From NCBI GenBank assembly GCA_021464415.1, contig CM038469.1:61795650-61859649 (forward strand): 64,000 nucleotides of DNA, written 5' to 3'. Position numbers and translations under genes: made by a program. Below, piece by piece: positions 13,498-25,263 of the stretch (the stretch's first letter is position 1; each line of letters begins with the position of its first letter). The DNA comes from Lonicera japonica (Eukaryota; Streptophyta; Magnoliopsida; Dipsacales; Caprifoliaceae). The notes under the pieces are model-generated. The model made no database searches, was not told the DNA's origin, and worked only from the letters and a program-made list of their open reading frames with translations.

Positions 13498-15165
13498 CAT
13501 CTAATTTTAGCTTATCAACTAGGATTAAGTGCTCGACTGCTACGGGTAATCAGTAGATACTCAGTTAAATGAACAAACATACTGTGGTACAATAATTATA
13601 CTTGTGTTTATCCATTAGTGAAAGAATTTCGAATGTTTGAAACTTTTTGGGAAGTTTTGTGCCTAACAGTAGTGGTTTGATACTCTATCAACTATCCAAG
13701 TCTAATTGGTTGACGACCCTTAAAAAATGAGTGGGCTTCTACAAACGTGGGCCCCGCTCATTTCATGCAGTGATGATGGGTTGGCGGTTCCCGAGGCTAG
13801 GAACCGTAGTTTCTGTAAGAATAAGGGTTTTTAATCTTTATTTTTCATTATTTTCTTTACTTTCTCTCTTTAGCTTTTGATTCGCTTGCCTTTATCCATC
13901 CATTTTCGTTGGAAAAACCATAGTTATTGTCTGAATCTTCACTATTTTTTTTATTTCTTCAAGGATTTCACTGTTCGTTTATGTTTTTTGATTTGAATCT
14001 TCACGTTTTGAGCCTAGATCTTCGAAAACAAATAAGTTCCCAAAACTTTCCTTTTAGAATTCTTAAAATTTCTTCGTTGTTCTTCAAGTCTTACCCACTA
14101 TATAAGTATTCAATCTCTTAAGATCTTTAACTATGGGTAGGCGTGCATTCATTTTTGATACCTAAAAATGAAAATTAGCCATTAAGTATTTTTAAAGGAA
14201 ATTAATTAAAGGCTCCTGAAAAGGGAACAAATCCCTTTGCCAAATACTATATTTAGCTTCAGATAACTATCATGTACATATCTCCATGTTCAAGGAGGCA
14301 AGCCTTAATTTACCCTTATGCCCTTTCATGATTGACTTTCTTAGGTGCTATAAGTTAACCCTTAGTCATCTTAGTCCTAACATTGTTTATATAATATACC
14401 GGATAGAAAGGCTCAACGAAATCCATGGGACTAGCCTTGGGCTTAATTAGCTAAGATATTGTTATGAACGATATTCCTAGCCTTGTGTTTGGTTTTTCCA
14501 GATTCTCATAAAGGATCCAACAAGGATATGGTTATCCTGATTGAGGATATTATCTCTAATCCGCTATATAAACTGGTTCTTCGTCGAGCATTTGGACCAA
14601 GTGGGTTACATAAAATGAAATAACTTTTCCACTTTTGTTTTTTTGCACTTTACTTGTTTTAATGTAGGGTCATATTGCTTTATGTAGGTGATTTTAAAGT
14701 TTTTGATCAGCCTATATTCTATTTCATCAAAGATGGTCAGAGTAACACTCTTGCCATCCACGACGGTGGAAGCACTTTAAATAGGCAAGCCGACCACCCC
14801 AAAGTAGCTCATAATCTTCTGGGTTACATAAATACTAGATAATCGTTCACCAAGAGAAGGAAAAATAAATGTGAGGAAAACGAGACTGTTATTTGGAGCA
14901 CTTGACTTATTCCTTAATATACATATTGAAAAAAGGATGCACATTTACAGAAGTACGAAATTGTCAATTGCTGTTATAATTGGCATAGAGAGTACGAACT
15001 TCACAAAGGCAAGAAATGAGAGGCTCTTTACTTGAAGAGGGCTTCGGCTAAAAAGCCTGACCCTTACATCTGACCAGATAAATAAGATCTTCCTTGGGTT
15101 AAACTTAGCAAGGATGAGAAAGAGTCAATCTAAGTAAGGGAGAGATTGTCCATCAACGAGGCCAA

Positions 15166-16660
15166 GTGGCGAGGAAATCGATTCCCTTATTCGCGAACAA
15201 GCTTAGAAGTGGGAAGTATTTTAGTTTTAACACCACTTTAAGAGGGGAAGTTGCTCCATCCAAGCTAAAACCCAAGTCCAAATCCAAGTCTAAAAAAGAG
15301 ATTAAGCCAGTCCTCTATAAACTAGCAACAAAATGTTCTTTCCAACTGGAGAATCAACCAACTAATTCTGAGGATGCGGTGCAAGCTTCATTCTTCAAGA
15401 TATTGGGTTCCGAGGAAGAAAATATTAGAAATGATATCAACATCATGCCAATCAGCAAATTCTAGGCCACTCAGGGGTCAAAGAGGAAAGCTGCCCAAAG
15501 TGAGAACTCGACGAATAAGATTAATAAGCAAGAGACAACCAACAAAAGGCTCAGAATTCCCACACCACCAAAGAAAGTTTCTACCCCTTAATCAACTTCT
15601 CCTGATCAAGGACAAAATAATTTGGACCATTGTTGGAAACGAGAGCCCCAAAAGTAGATACTGAAAGCCAGCGTTGAGCATTCGGTAGAACTTGTAGGTA
15701 TTGAGAAGAATCTTTCCATGTCACCCCTTGATCAACCTATAAGGAAAGAAGTATCCTCCATTCCTATTGCCAAAGAGGTTGAAGTTTTTGCTTCAACCTT
15801 CATTTATGAGGGTTGTTCGATAACTGTCAAAGATTCGTTAATTGATTCTGCAAGCTTGGCATACAACCATTTAGGTGATGCTATGCTTCCTATCGACCGA
15901 GAAAATGTCAAGCTTTTTTCTAAGAGCAGCCTTTGCAGCCAAACATTCCACAACTTGATCAAAGTAAGCATAATTCTTTTTCTCCCCCATTTTATTTTAT
16001 TTTAAAATTTTATCTCTAAATATATTTATCTTTTTTTTTCCAGTCGGTTCTTTATTTTTATGAGTTAGATGATAAAAGAGTTGACTATTTTAAATGGCTA
16101 GTCCGACTTTAAGGAAGAAATGCTGATAAGCTATTGAAAGACTACCTCCGGGTAAAGGGAAGATGCTCGGGAAGACATTCGATTGTTCCAAGGTGCCTTA
16201 GACTTTAGGACTAATGAAAGGGATCAGGTCCAAGCCAAGTTAGACAAAGTTAAAGCCGATCTGGCTACAGTAAGGGCTGCTCAAAAATTTGCAGAGAAGA
16301 AAACTTTAGAGGCAGACCATAAGAGTATAACGATTCCCTTCATGATTTTAATGATGAGTGGATGAATGTAAGGGTTGATTCATGTGACGATGAAGTACTC
16401 CAAAAATTATCCAAGGAGTTCCAGGTCGATTATGATTTTACCTTGACTAAGTTCAACCTTCCCGCTAACCATGAGTTGAGGGGGCCGTTCAAAGGCCCTT
16501 CGTACCCGAGATTAAAGTAGAAGTGGTGGAGGGTGAAGGAGTTGATCACCATGTTGAGGGGGAAGGTGTTTGGGATGATGAAGTGGCTGGTGATGCTTTC
16601 TTAAAGGAACCTAGGACTAAAGTGCAGGCAGATGAAACAATTACTCCCCTAATTCAAACT
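15166..16660 (+). pseudogene. Antisense extra ORF of the gypsy element, degenerate
   Basis: Several broken reading frames on the plus strand, opposite to integrase, together look like one protein. The first block (15166-15465) is basic and Lys/Ser-rich. A block near 15718-15963 carries LAYNHLGDAMLPIDREN and SKSSLCSQTFHNLIK. It is followed by a plausible 80-bp intron (15964-16043, GTAAGC to TTTTCCAG) and then SVLYFYELDDKRVDYFKWL before a stop. A third block (16183-16320) is an acidic/basic coiled coil. The arrangement resembles plant gypsy-type transposon proteins (Pfam Transposase_28-like), but I cannot confirm the family without a search. Frameshifts and stops show it is not functional. Upstream sequence from about 14600 may belong to it. 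Confidence 0.5.
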
Positions 16661-17299
16661 TAATTCCTTTAGCTTGTATTTTTCTTTTTTCATGGTATCG
16701 ATCTCTTTTGGTAATTGGGTTGAGAAACACTACTTTTGTATTACTATTTTTTCAATCGATGAATGAAAAATTACTTTTCCAATTATGTGTTATATTATAT
16801 TTTTTATGTTTAATTAATGGAATAACTTAATCAGCCGAGCACATTGAGTTAACGATGAAATTTTTTGCACTTTTTAAAAAAGACTTTAGTTTTGCCTTGC
16901 CAAATCGGGTCTTATTTATAACTTTGCCTTTGTAAGAAATTGTCTTAGTTTTTCTTAGTGATTAAGGTCTTGTGTATAGCTAGCCAGCTTACCAAGCTTT
17001 AGGCCTTTGGTTAACCAATAAGGCATTTTGACCAATGATTGCCCCCAAATGAGGTTTTGGATTTAATTGGCTAATCTAATAGAGATTAGGCCTTCAACCA
17101 GTCCACTGGACTTTTAGGTCGATTTGTGCCCTTATGGAAGGTCTTAGGTTTGGGTGATTGGCCTATTAGACCTATATCTTACATGCATTTTTAAACAAGG
17201 TTTTTACAAATAAATACCTCCATTGAAGGTCTTTGGTTTTGAAAATAATTTGTCTCATTGATATTTATAATTTTTGCAAAGACATCGACCCTTTTCTGG

Positions 17300-17536
17300 C
17301 TTTACAATTTTTCAATAATAATACTTCCTCAAATTTACAACATTCTAGGGGTTTTGGACTGGTCGACTGTCCATATTTTCCAAATGATAGGATCCAGTAC
17401 TACTGGATGCGCTAATTAAATAGGGGTCTTCCCTATTTTGGCCAAGTTTCCCGTGCTTTAAGTTAATGGCTGTACCAAGGGTTTTTCTTAGGACAAGGTC
17501 ACAGACTTGGAATTCTCTTGGATTTATTTGGGGTTG
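17300..17536 (-). pseudogene. gypsy integrase C-terminal fragment
   Basis: On the minus strand this reads PQINPREFQVCDLVLRK, then GKLGQNREDPY, and after a stop NVVNLRKYY. This is the C-terminal module of plant Ty3/gypsy integrases (hxPREFxxGDLVLRK ... GKLxxNWEGPY ... WNxxNLRKYY). In-frame stops are present. It directly continues the fragment at 20782-21461 if the insertion 17537-20774 is removed. Confidence 0.8.
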
Positions 17537-18167
17537 TGTAACACCCCGGCCTTAATTATCATGATTTAACCTAGAATTAAGGCCTAGAGTGTTACTAACC
17601 CTTCTTAAACTAGCTAAAATGGGCAATGAAGTTTTCAACTATAAGCAAAAGTAACACATGACAAAAATTAAAATAGTATATACTTTCATACTTTTACATT
17701 CCCAAGTTTAAATTCTTGACAACATAGGATTAAAATTTCTATAAAATGCATAAACAACAAAAAGTATCTTCAAGAAGTCTAAGCATTCCTAGCAAGCCTT
17801 GGTTAGCCATAGCTTTAATATATTCATATCCTAAAAAAAATGTGATAGTATCAAAACTTCCTAAGACATTCCTGAACCCGCCGTATCCTTAGTATCCGGA
17901 TTATCTTGTGTACCTACAATATTTTAGAAAAAGGGGTGAGCATGTTGCTCAGTATAGGGCAAATGGTGTAGTTTAAAAGTATTAACATTATAATATCATA
18001 CATTAAGTTTACAGAATATCAAAACCACACAATAGTGCAAGAGACATGTATTTAATTTATGACTAACAATATTGCATGCTTATACTTATGCAAATTACCT
18101 CCCTTGTGTTAACCAATTTTTAAACCTTGTACCAACCAGAATCCAAGCCGAACATATAATATATAAT

Positions 18168-19540
18168 GGGCTTTTTTTAGTTAACCCCCTATTTTTAATA
18201 CAATATTTTAGATACCCCCTATTTTTATAATCTTTTGATTTAACCCTCCACGACTTAACAAACCCTTAAGCTCGTCAAAAAATACGGCGTGCTGACAATT
18301 TTGTCCTTATCTTCTTTATTAGATGAATCTTTATGAATCCTAACCCTAATTTTATTATCTCTCAACACAACCCAACAATTCAACCAATACCCACTTCATA
18401 ATTCACCAAATTCGAAATCTCCACTTTAAACCCATGAAACCCAATCAAGCTTCCATCAATGGCATCTACAACTAAAACGGCACCCCTAAATAAATTATAA
18501 AAAATTAATTGCATACATATATATATACATACAAAACTGCATACATATATATATACACACAGAATTGCATATATACATATATATACGATTTATGCCGTTC
18601 TGATTTTAATAAAGTTTGGGCCAAAATTTATGCCAAAAAATATCATAAGCATAAAAATCAAATTCATCACTCAAAGAGGATCATCAAACAAAGATTTCAT
18701 GAGTACTTGATTTTGTTAAAGCCTTGTGTGTGATTTGGGGAAAAAATTGAGCATTTGATTTAATGAGAGCCTTGAATTTGCTAAGAAAAAAAATTGTGCT
18801 TTGTTTCTGTCAGATCTCTCTGGCCATCATCTCTTTTGGCCACCGCTCTCTTTTCTCCCACACAGGATCAAATAATAAAGCTGCCTCAATCTTTTCCTCA
18901 GCCTTAACCTCATCTCTCTATACCTCTCTTTGAGCATACATAGCCTCAGCTTCAATCATATTTGCCAATTTAACCAAAACACTATCGGGTTTTCTAATTC
19001 TAACCACAAGCTCTGACCTTCTTGCCTGAAGATTCTTCCTTAAATAAAAAACCGATTGAATCAATAATGTGGCCCTGCACAGCCCAGTCTTATCAAACCC
19101 GGATGAAGATTTCCCATAATCCTTCGGGTTAAAATAGTAAACCGGAAGAATAGACATGGACTCAGAATTGGCAGAATTGATACATTTGTTGTCTTAAATT
19201 CTAAGGTCATTACGGAACTAAACAATGGAAGCACATCAAAGTGAAACACTATTTGAGGGGTCGGAAAGGCAGCGAAGGTTGAGAGAAATGGGGCTTTGGA
19301 GAAGGTTTGAGGAAATAAAATGAAATGTTTAGAGAAAGAAATAAAGAAAGGGACGTCTGGCTGAGAGAAAATGTGAACAGTGATTTGCTTCAGAGAATAT
19401 GAGAGTAGTTTAGCCCAATTAATCAAAAATTGGACGAGGTTAATGGTATGTTAAGTCGTGGGGGGTTAAGTCAATGGATTATGAAAATAACGGATATCTT
19501 AAATAGCGTATTGTAAATAGGTGGTAACTAAAAAAAGCCC
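18168..19540. mobile_element. Pack-MULE (Mutator-like) carrying a PHR2 fragment
   Basis: The 1373-bp element starts GGGCTTTTTTTAGTTA and ends with its inverse complement; the inverted similarity runs about 100 bp and includes CCACGACTTAACA on both sides. It is flanked by a perfect 9-bp direct duplication ATATATAAT (18159-18167 and 19541-19549), diagnostic for Mutator-type transposition. There is no transposase. The interior holds a piece of a photolyase-family gene (see 18880-19226). A non-autonomous MULE with a captured host-gene fragment is a Pack-MULE. The intact target duplication suggests it is younger than the insertions around it. Confidence 0.85.
18880..19226 (-). pseudogene. PHR2: Captured PHR2-type photolyase/blue-light receptor fragment
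   Basis: On the minus strand the photolyase N-terminal signature is readable: IV*FRNDLRI*DNKC, INSANSESMSILPVYYF, NPKDYGKSSSGFDKTG, then IQSVFYLRKNLQARRSELVV, KPDSVLVKLANMIEAEAMYA, QREV*RDEVKAEEKIEAAL. This corresponds to the start of the photolyase-related domain of plant PHR2 (normally IVWFRNDLR ... LPVYCFDPRDYGKSSSGFDKTGP ... ELRKNLQARGS). Premature stops, including Trp to stop in IVWFRND, and the absence of all FAD-binding parts make it non-functional. No intron is evident within this short segment. Sequence above 19226 may include N-terminal coding or leader sequence of the same donor gene, but similarity there is weak. Confidence 0.85.
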
Positions 19541-20781
19541 ATATATAATCCATTTGCCTCAATAGAGTGTATCTCAGTCGTAATAATAGAATGAGATAAC
19601 CAGTCCCCCCCCCCCAAACCACACAAACATATATGGTTCATAATGCATTGCCTTTGTCTAGATTCTCGGGCTCCCCATCGGTGGCTCTAGACTGCCAAAC
19701 TTTACTTCCTCAAAGGTTTAGGGATTTTCAACCCAAAAGAGCCAAGCCCTACCTTATTTTCACCTGGCAAGCACCTCCAAGAGCATATCACATGAATTGA
19801 TATAATTGACACTAACATCTCGATAATAAAAATAATACCGAGGCAATAAATGAATACACCATGAGCATATTAAGAGAAATAATAAATCCTCCATTGGTTG
19901 AGCCAAGATAGATAATAAAGCTTCGACATAGTTGAGAACTTGACACCAAGATAAATAATTTCCTTCTTGTGCAATCTATGTCATATAAACTCTAAATATT
20001 TTCACTTTATATTCCCTTTTGCAATATTAAATCAAATATTTAATTCCATCATACCAAATAACCCATTTTTCATAAGGAATATAGAGATTCCACTAAATAT
20101 GACATATATTTAGAGTTTAAATGACATATATTATGTAAAAGCATAAATCAACGCTCAATTATCCAAAAATATCATCATGATTAACATAAATATTTAATTG
20201 ATGTCACATATAAGTAAAACATCATAATTTCTTAACCTTTGATATCAAAATATTAAGTTTTTAAAACCAAGAAACCCCTACCTTAAGTTATCAGACTAAA
20301 GAGGTAAGGATAGAGATGAAGATTCGAAATCCCGATCGGTAAAACTTTGAAATTTCTACGCTGCCACGCTACCCTCGAAGTGTATAATAGCTTTTTCTTA
20401 AGATAAAATATGATCTAAGGTGTTAAATGGGTGTATTTTTAGAAAGAGAAAGCTTAAGGTAATTTTAACGGTGTTTTGGGATAACTTTTTGGGGCAGATA
20501 GGAAAAAAACTTTCTAGGCCCTTTTTTATTTTCACCTCCGACTTACAATAAGCCCATGTTAGTCCCTAACAGGCCCCTGTCAGAACTCTAGTGTACTTTT
20601 GCATTTCTGGGCAATTTCAACAGGCCCCTGTTGATTCCCAACTTACCCATGTTGAACCAAAAATTTGAAAAATGAACACCCAAAATTCCTTATATCCAAG
20701 GTTCAACCAAAGCAACCAAAAGTATTAAACTTAAATCAAATAATAAAGCATAATTACTATTAATTTAAACACAAGGGGTTG

Positions 20782-21461
20782 TAGGTTGTCTCTGTCTAAA
20801 AATAGCATTTTGATAGTCGGTCAGATGTAATAGGGATGTCCCCCTTCTTGATTCAATAAACTCTAAGGCCCCATTTCATAGCTACTTCATTCCCATAAAC
20901 ATCTAATTTAGTTGTCGTTAAAGTTAGCAAGCTTACTTTTAAAGGAATAATAGCTTCATTACTATAAGTTAGTGAACAAAGTATTTCATCGGTTGATTGG
21001 CGAGGGGTAGCTCTAAAAGCTCACGAAACTGAAATCAATTATTGTACCTATATTCCCTTTGCATCTTCTATTCTTTTCTTCAGACCTTCTAAAATCACTT
21101 TGTTAAAGGCTCAAGCCAAACTGTTACCTTGAGGGAGGGATATATTTGAAAAGTATTGGTTGATTCCATTCCCTCGGCAAAGTTATTGGATATTTTTGCC
21201 TTTGAATCGAGTCCCATTATTTGAGATGAAAGCTTTAGAAATGCTAAATCTGGTGATAATATTTTTCTAAAAAAAAAGTCTTGACATTTAACTCTTCAAT
21301 GTTAATCAATGCCACAACTTCCACCAATTTGGTAAAGTAATCAGTTCCAACTAATAAAAATCTTCGAGAACCTGAAACCCTAGGCCTAGTGATCGGATGT
21401 AGTTGAGTGGTATGTTGATGAATAATAGGAGAATGCTTTTGGCACTTGTCACATTTCTTAA
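20782..21461 (-). pseudogene. gypsy integrase core fragment
   Basis: On the minus strand: FKKCDKCQKHSPIIHQHTTQ (zinc-finger CxxC half), then RRFLLVGTDYFTKLVEVVAL with the first catalytic Asp, NNGTRFKG (normally DNGTQF, second Asp changed to Asn), FSNISLPQGNSLA, KVILEGLKKRIEDAKGI, and ATPRQSTDEILCSLTYSNEA. Several in-frame stops and a missing catalytic Glu context make it inactive. The protein upstream of the CxxC motif is absent because the fragment directly adjoins the LTR at 21474. Confidence 0.85.
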
Positions 21462-21473
21462 AATAGTTATAAA

Positions 21474-22186
21474 TGTTTAGTAACCAAAAGATAGGGATAA
21501 ACGATGGTGAATTCCTCAGCAATGAAACAACAAAGCAAAAACCAGAGTAAATTAGAACAAATTTATTTTTGAGGGTAGGTCCTTCCAGTGGCTCTTATTC
21601 TCAATCTTATAGCGCGTCCTCATTTGGTGTGTGAATGATGATTGTTTTAGCTTAAATCTTAATGAATAATAAAATATAAATGAATTAAGGTGGGTTTGAC
21701 TTAAAGAAGAAGGATGTCGTGTTAGAGTGAGTGACTGTAGATGGGATAGTCTTAATTATCTTGAGCTAAGCATTTTTCATTCCTATTTATATGCATATGA
21801 TATGGTTATATTAGGATTGGTGGGTTATGAAAATTATTATAAAAGGTGGTAAACTTGGTTACTACTCCAAGATAACACGTGTCTTTAATCATATTCACAC
21901 TTGCATAAATGATTATTTCCCACCACTTATCTTTCGACCCAGCCTTCTTCTGCCATTTGCCAGGCCAGCAATGGCCAGTTTTCATTGTCACTGCTACTAT
22001 TGTTCGACAAACAGTATTAACTAGATAATGGTTAATCACTACATGAGTGTATTATGGTCGACTAAATAACTTTCCTTCCACACCTTTGTGTAACGAGCCT
22101 GAGAATTTTGGACTATAGACCGATTATAATATGGACTATTCAAGTTGGGTCGGCTAAAAGCTCACTTAAAGTTTTTACCTCCCACA
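21474..22186 (-). repeat. LTR (5' LTR of minus-oriented gypsy element)
   Basis: Direct partner of 12774-13484, 713 bp. On the minus strand it starts TGTGGGAGGTAAAAAC and ends ACTAAACA, giving the canonical TG...CA. No primer-binding site follows it; integrase sequence begins within about 12 bases, marking the large internal deletion. Confidence 0.85.
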
Positions 22187-24249
22187 ATAAGTACTCACTC
22201 ACAACTCAATTACAATTAATTAACATGAGAACAATGTGCATGATGGTATTAATTAATCTAGTATTTTTTACATTATTTTTTGAGAAAAGTCATTTAAAGA
22301 GACGATTAATTGGCATTAATTAAATCAGTAAATACAAATTATGATAATTATTATATAAATAAAGAGTCTTCAACTCTTCTTTAAACTGAAAATAAAATGG
22401 GCAACATAATCAACGCGTTAGAAGAGTAAAAGAATAAAATAATATCCAAACCACTAAAAAAAAAAAAAAAGCTACAATGAATATTTTGCAAAGAGGGTTT
22501 ATAAATAGACTCGTAGAATCATTTTATCATCTCAGAAGTATAAGATTACTCCAAAAGGACCCTTTTAGAATATCTCCAATGCCTCTGTCCCAAAGAAAAA
22601 TAAAAATCTCAATAAAATGCCAAGTGTGCGATCTGAAAAAAAAAAAAAAAAAAAAACCACAAAAGAAGAATTATTGTGACCCCACCAAAAATATAATAAG
22701 GTAATGATAAAGCACACATTCTCTATCACAATTGCATCATCAATTTTCACACCGCCCTTTCCAAATTGTGCCTAATCATCCACCTGCATACTTTGTATTA
22801 TTATTATTATTATTATTCGAATAAATATTATGAATTTGACCCCCACAAGTGGTTCCATCGTTAAGCACCCGATCTAAGCAATATCTATATATATATATAT
22901 ATATTTGTCCTTTCTCGTTGAGGGTCTCACCGGCGGCTCTCTTTTTTTGTGACCCGCTCGGTACAATTTGAAGAGTCAAAATACTACTCTTCAAATTTTA
23001 GAGTAAATTATTTTAAGACTATTTCTTCTTTAAAAGTTAAAAATGTAATTATTATAAATTTTTTTTTTAATCCATTTGATTATATAAAAAGTTAAAAGTA
23101 TAGAAGATAAGATATAAATAAGTCAAAATTTGTCACTTCTACAACACATTATGTATTATGTGAATTCATGCCTTCTTTTTTTTTGGGGTGAATAAAATAA
23201 AAGACTAAATGGCTCCTCTGGGGAGCCTCTCTCTTTCAATCTTAGCTACCAATTCAATAAAACATAAGGTAAGCTTTTAAAATGAAAATGTATGTATGCC
23301 ACGACACATCAAGCCTCCAATTCCTCTCCCGACACTTCATGTGTCGTGTAAGCTATTCTTAGCTTTTTCTCGCTGCATTTTTTTCCTTTGTTTATAAGTT
23401 AAATACCTAATTTTACACTATACTTATAAATTATGCATTGGTGAATGGTCTAATGACTTTTAAATTATTGACTTGATTTTAATTTGGCTCTTAAATTAAA
23501 AAAAATATTTATTAAAAATTTTACATCCACTTCTAATTTAAATTTTTGGATAAAATTTAATTTGAAGATAATTTATTTATTACAAAAAATATTTTTATAA
23601 AATTTTTCTCAAAAATTCATAAACTTGTTTTTAAAAAGTAATGATCCTTCTACAAAGATTTCCGTATATATAAATATAGATATCAGTACTTAATGCTTAA
23701 TTGCTTACTAAATATATCTAAGCACGATTTAATGAACTTCCAACATTGAAATGGTGCACAAACTGCGGTCCAAATATCAAATGGCTTTAATGAAGTCGAT
23801 CTGGCCAAACATGAGACAAACTAATGCATGCTTATTTACTACGCATGCCGTTTGGCAACCAAACAGCTGTCAAGTTTATATATAATCTTTGCTTCGTTGA
23901 ACATATATTTATTATTTTTTCACTATTTTAATCTTTTAAGAAGTCTCAAAATAAATATATCAAATCTCATACTATAAATTATTGTTTATTTTAGATCAAT
24001 GATTATGTTTAAATTAGAATAACTTTAACATAGAATGAAATTTAAACTAGATTCTTAATTTGAAATAAAAAATTCAACTTTTAGTAGTGGTAATATTTAT
24101 CTGTGAAAGGAATACAATATAACTTCCCCTAATAATATCATTGTTTACATGTTATTATTAGCATTTGTTTACAAAAAATAAGAAAAAGAAAAAGGACGAG
24201 GAAGTAAAGGTAGAACTTGCTTATGTATGTAAAGAATTATGGATATTTA
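22187..24249. other. Gene-free spacer
   Basis: AT-rich DNA with an A-tract at 22636-22657, a (TTA)n run near 22797-22816, an (AT)n run near 22886-22904 and a short hairpin at 23300-23348. No coding domain recognised. Confidence 0.6.
23300..23348. other. Short perfect inverted repeat (hairpin)
   Basis: CACGACACAT is followed 29 bases later by its exact inverse complement ATGTGTCGTG. The 10-bp stem could form in DNA or RNA. There is no U-tract and no known miRNA arm, so no function is assigned. Confidence 0.5.
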
Positions 24250-24982
24250 GACTTTGCATCTCAAATTTTAAATCTTTTTAGATTGCATCCCCGCTGTTAA
24301 CTATTTATGTTAAGTTCCGTTAATAATGACAAAAATGCCCTCTTCTTCTTCTTCTCATTATTCTTCTTCTTCTTATTATGCTTCTCCTCCTCTGAACAAT
24401 AGCAACAGCACATGGCCTTATCTGCTTTAACATTTTTAAAACTCCACTACTATCAGTAGCACCATATCTATAAGTTATAGGACCATGACAACGTGGCCGT
24501 ATCATTACTATATATATATATAGTGACAAAATGCACATCTAAAAGATCTCCAAGTATTTATTACCACCACTTAAATTCATCATTATAAATCATAATCAAT
24601 TCAATGACTAGTGAAATTTCATTTGAATAAGAAGGATTCGACTAACATAGTGAATATTGTGGAAGTTATAGCCTAAGTACCGCTGTGAGTGAGTTCGAGA
24701 GTTCTAGTAGCTTCTCTTACTGTTGGTATGATGTCGACAATATTTCCTGTTCTATGCTCTCGTCTCCTCTTGCTCGCTGTCCGTTCTGGAACTACCAGTT
24801 TTCTGGCAGAGCTGCCTCCTTTGGTGATAGGAGGGAAGATGGTAGAAGATTGATGACAATGAAGATGGAAGAAGAAGATGAAACTTAACATAAATAATTA
24901 ATAGCAGGTTGCAATGTCAAATAATTTAAAACATAGAGTGCAAACTTAAATGATGAGTCGAAACATGGAGTACAAAGTCAAA
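24250..24982. mobile_element. Probable Mutator-like element with long TIRs
   Basis: The left end (GACTTTGCATCTC ... ATTTATGTTAAGTT) and the inverse complement of the right end (GACTTTGTACTCC ... TTTATGTTAAGTTTC) match for about 70-100 bp with small indels. The interior contains CTT- and GAA-rich tracts and a short open frame (24685-24888) with no recognised domain. No clean target duplication was found, so the ends are approximate. Confidence 0.5.
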
Positions 24983-25263
24983 ATGTTAAAAAAAATTAAC
25001 TCTCTTCTAACACTAAAATGAATTTTTTTTAAGAGTGTTTAAACATAAATAATAAAAAATTAATCCCGTAGATTTATCAAAATTTTAGAATAATAATAAT
25101 AGTAATAATAAAAATTATTTAAAACATAAATAATTGGCCATTAAATTAACATTTTAATGCTACAATAATTATGGTGTTGACTGCGGAAATGCCCCGACCA
25201 GTACAATACAATGGGGGAAGTATAGGCTCGAGTTTACCATTTTTAACCTCAACTCAATTTGAT

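Larger units (their letters stand above)
17537..20774. mobile_element. Secondary insertion inside the integrase (LTR-like)
   Basis: The integrase reading frame stops at GGGGTTG (17530-17536) and resumes after a second GGGGTTG (20775-20781). The inserted DNA begins TGTAACACCCCGG, a start seen in many plant LTRs, and ends near TTAAACACAA. Without the Pack-MULE it contains, it is about 1.9 kb. It has no coding domain and could be a solo LTR. The flanking duplication (7 bp by eye) is longer than the usual 5 bp, so the class is unresolved. Confidence 0.6.
12774..22186 (-). mobile_element. Degenerate Ty3/gypsy LTR retrotransposon, probably Tat lineage
   Basis: The pair of 0.71-kb direct LTRs (12774-13484, 21474-22186) encloses 8.0 kb. 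Integrase remnants read on the minus strand at 20782-21461 and 17300-17536. Gag, protease, reverse transcriptase, RNase H and the primer-binding site are missing: the integrase zinc-finger region abuts the 5' LTR, implying one large internal deletion. Downstream of integrase, on the opposite strand, is an extra ORF (about 15166-16660). Additional ORFs, some antisense, between integrase and the 3' LTR are known in Tat-lineage gypsy elements, which supports that assignment. A second insertion (17537-20774) carrying a Pack-MULE splits the integrase. The element cannot move by itself. Confidence 0.8.

Noticed and set aside
24685..24888. Ser-rich open frame in the 24-kb element, considered as a GRF-type zinc finger remnant
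   Set aside because: The cysteine spacing does not fit a GRF zinc finger and no alternative frame fits better.
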